Source: Microcaldota archaeon (lineage in GTDB: Archaea > Micrarchaeota > Micrarchaeia > Micrarchaeales > Micrarchaeaceae). From it: a stretch of DNA of 60,295 nucleotides. Made by a program: the position numbers and the translations under genes. Positions 59,695-60,295 of the stretch are shown here, piece after piece. The stretch is from NCBI GenBank assembly GCA_021828155.1, contig JAKAST010000002.1:1-60295 (forward strand), read 5' to 3'. Within the stretch, counting starts at the first letter, position 1. The number at the start of each line of letters is the position of its first letter. The notes below the pieces were generated by a model. The model worked only from the letters and a program-made list of their open reading frames with translations, was not told the origin of the DNA and did no database searches.

Positions 59695-60295
59695 CGTATG
59701 TCTAGGCTGGGCCTATCTGGGAGAGCCCTCTGTGCCCTTCCGGAGCTCGAGGAGCCCTCGCGCTCTACCTTTACCTCCACACCCAGCCTGGTGCTCATGT
59801 ATGGTGCGGCCTGCGAGAGCCCGTCGAATACAGCTGTGCCGTCATAGCCCTTGATCTCAGCCAGTGCCGCAAGCCTCTTGGAGAACTGCGCCAGGAAGGC
59901 GGAAAGCTTTTGTTTGTCCACGCCCTTGAGCTCGTTGCTTTGCATAACCTTGCCTATGTCGCGGCTCTCACACAGAAGATTGTATGCTGTGGCCTTCCAG
60001 TCGTCCGCCACTATAACTGTTATCGACTTTGGCTTCTTGCCCCTGTTGGCGTCTATCTTAGCCGTGAGCGCAAGCGTGGACTCAGCATCGTCGACCGTGC
60101 GCTGCACCATGTCCTCAGTACGCTCCACCGCCAGGTTTATCATGCTCTCGTCGGCCTCGGGCCAGCGCTCCTTCGCGATGAAGCTGTTCTTGCCGAGCAT
60201 GTGCCAAAGTTCTTCTGCAAGGAAGGGTATCGCGGGCGCCAGCATGAGCACTGTTTTCTCAAGGAAGTCGCGCAGCACTAGGGCGTTCGAGCCGC
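59685..60295 (-). CDS. leuS: leucyl-tRNA synthetase, C-terminal part (cut by window edge)
   Basis: The last 203 residues; the frame stays open to the window end. LMLAPAIPFLAEELWHML is the anticodon-binding helical domain motif of the class Ia Val/Leu/Ile synthetases, followed by WPEADESMIN and an archaeal-type C-terminal extension. Leucyl is preferred from the C-terminal domain arrangement (alpha/beta domain IDANRGKKPKSITVIV), but valyl or isoleucyl cannot be fully excluded. The start is outside the window. Confidence 0.78.
   Translation of the reverse strand, partial: GSNALVLRDFLEKTVLMLAPAIPFLAEELWHMLGKNSFIAKERWPEADESMINLAVERTEDMVQRTVDDAESTLALTAKIDANRGKKPKSITVIVADDWKATAYNLLCESRDIGKVMQSNELKGVDKQKLSAFLAQFSKRLAALAEIKGYDGTAVFDGLSQAAPYMSTRLGVEVKVEREGSSSSGRAQRALPDRPSLDIRWE

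Noticed and set aside
1-60295. tRNA, rRNA and origin of replication
   Set aside because: No cloverleaf with a GTTCRANNC arm, no rRNA segment and no origin-type repeat cluster or cdc6/orc gene was seen by eye; a covariance-model scan would be decisive.

Overview
The window most likely comes from a small-genome archaeon of the DPANN group, probably Micrarchaeota-like; this is inference, as no rRNA is present. Support: a family B DNA polymerase, archaeal-type ProRS and LeuRS, type II methionine aminopeptidase, tricorn-factor-like M1 aminopeptidase, a class III (pilin-like) signal peptide of the form A/QSAVEYLVTYGWAML, archaeal TATA boxes about 25-45 nt before starts, very short leaders and ATGA gene overlaps. 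No tRNA, rRNA or CRISPR array was seen.

Layout. 0.3-7.9 kb: a giant modular surface protein and a stranded repeat fragment. 7.9-13.7 kb: small unknown genes, then a sulfatase-fold enzyme and a GT4 glycosyltransferase. 13.7-19.1 kb: a sulfate-activation operon (RHH regulator, unknown, CysD, CysN-like GTPase), a flippase, an EamA transporter and an IS200/IS605 remnant. 19.3-28.4 kb: proS, several lineage-specific unknowns, an aldose epimerase, a GNAT protein, a cold-shock protein, a HAD phosphatase and an APC permease. 28.4-36.1 kb: a visibly AT-richer accessory island with a lone trpD, a transposase remnant, three copies of a low-molecular-weight phosphatase gene (one truncated), a transglutaminase-like protein, VapBC, a truncated deaminase and a degenerate repeat of about 28 bp that recurs between units. 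36-44.8 kb: a winged-helix membrane protein between 180-bp direct repeats, an MFS transporter, a sugar-nucleotide cluster with UDP-sulfoquinovose synthase, and a 773-residue unknown. 44.9-60.3 kb: MFS, GT2, a Doc/RHH toxin-antitoxin pair between copies of an aminopeptidase 3' end, PepN, an intein-containing class II ribonucleotide reductase, an alpha/beta hydrolase, Map, PolB, a HAD phosphatase and partial leuS.

How the genes fit together. Many genes point to a decorated cell surface: giant adhesin, glycosyltransferases, flippase, sugar nucleotidyltransferase, GHMP sugar kinase, sulfoquinovose synthase and sulfate adenylyltransferase. Sulfur activation plus UDP-sulfoquinovose suggests acidic, sulfur-bearing surface glycans.

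Three patterns deserve attention. (1) At three loci a copy of a gene's 3' end lies downstream of the intact gene with a foreign-looking cassette between: surface protein, MFS transporter and PepN. (2) An extended promoter box, TATAAATATCTGG and variants, precedes mainly lineage-specific genes and was not seen before the housekeeping genes; twice it contains the stop codon of the upstream gene. (3) The 28-bp repeat divides the 29.7-34.2 kb island into units, and at one boundary its first bases supply the stop of a truncated deaminase.
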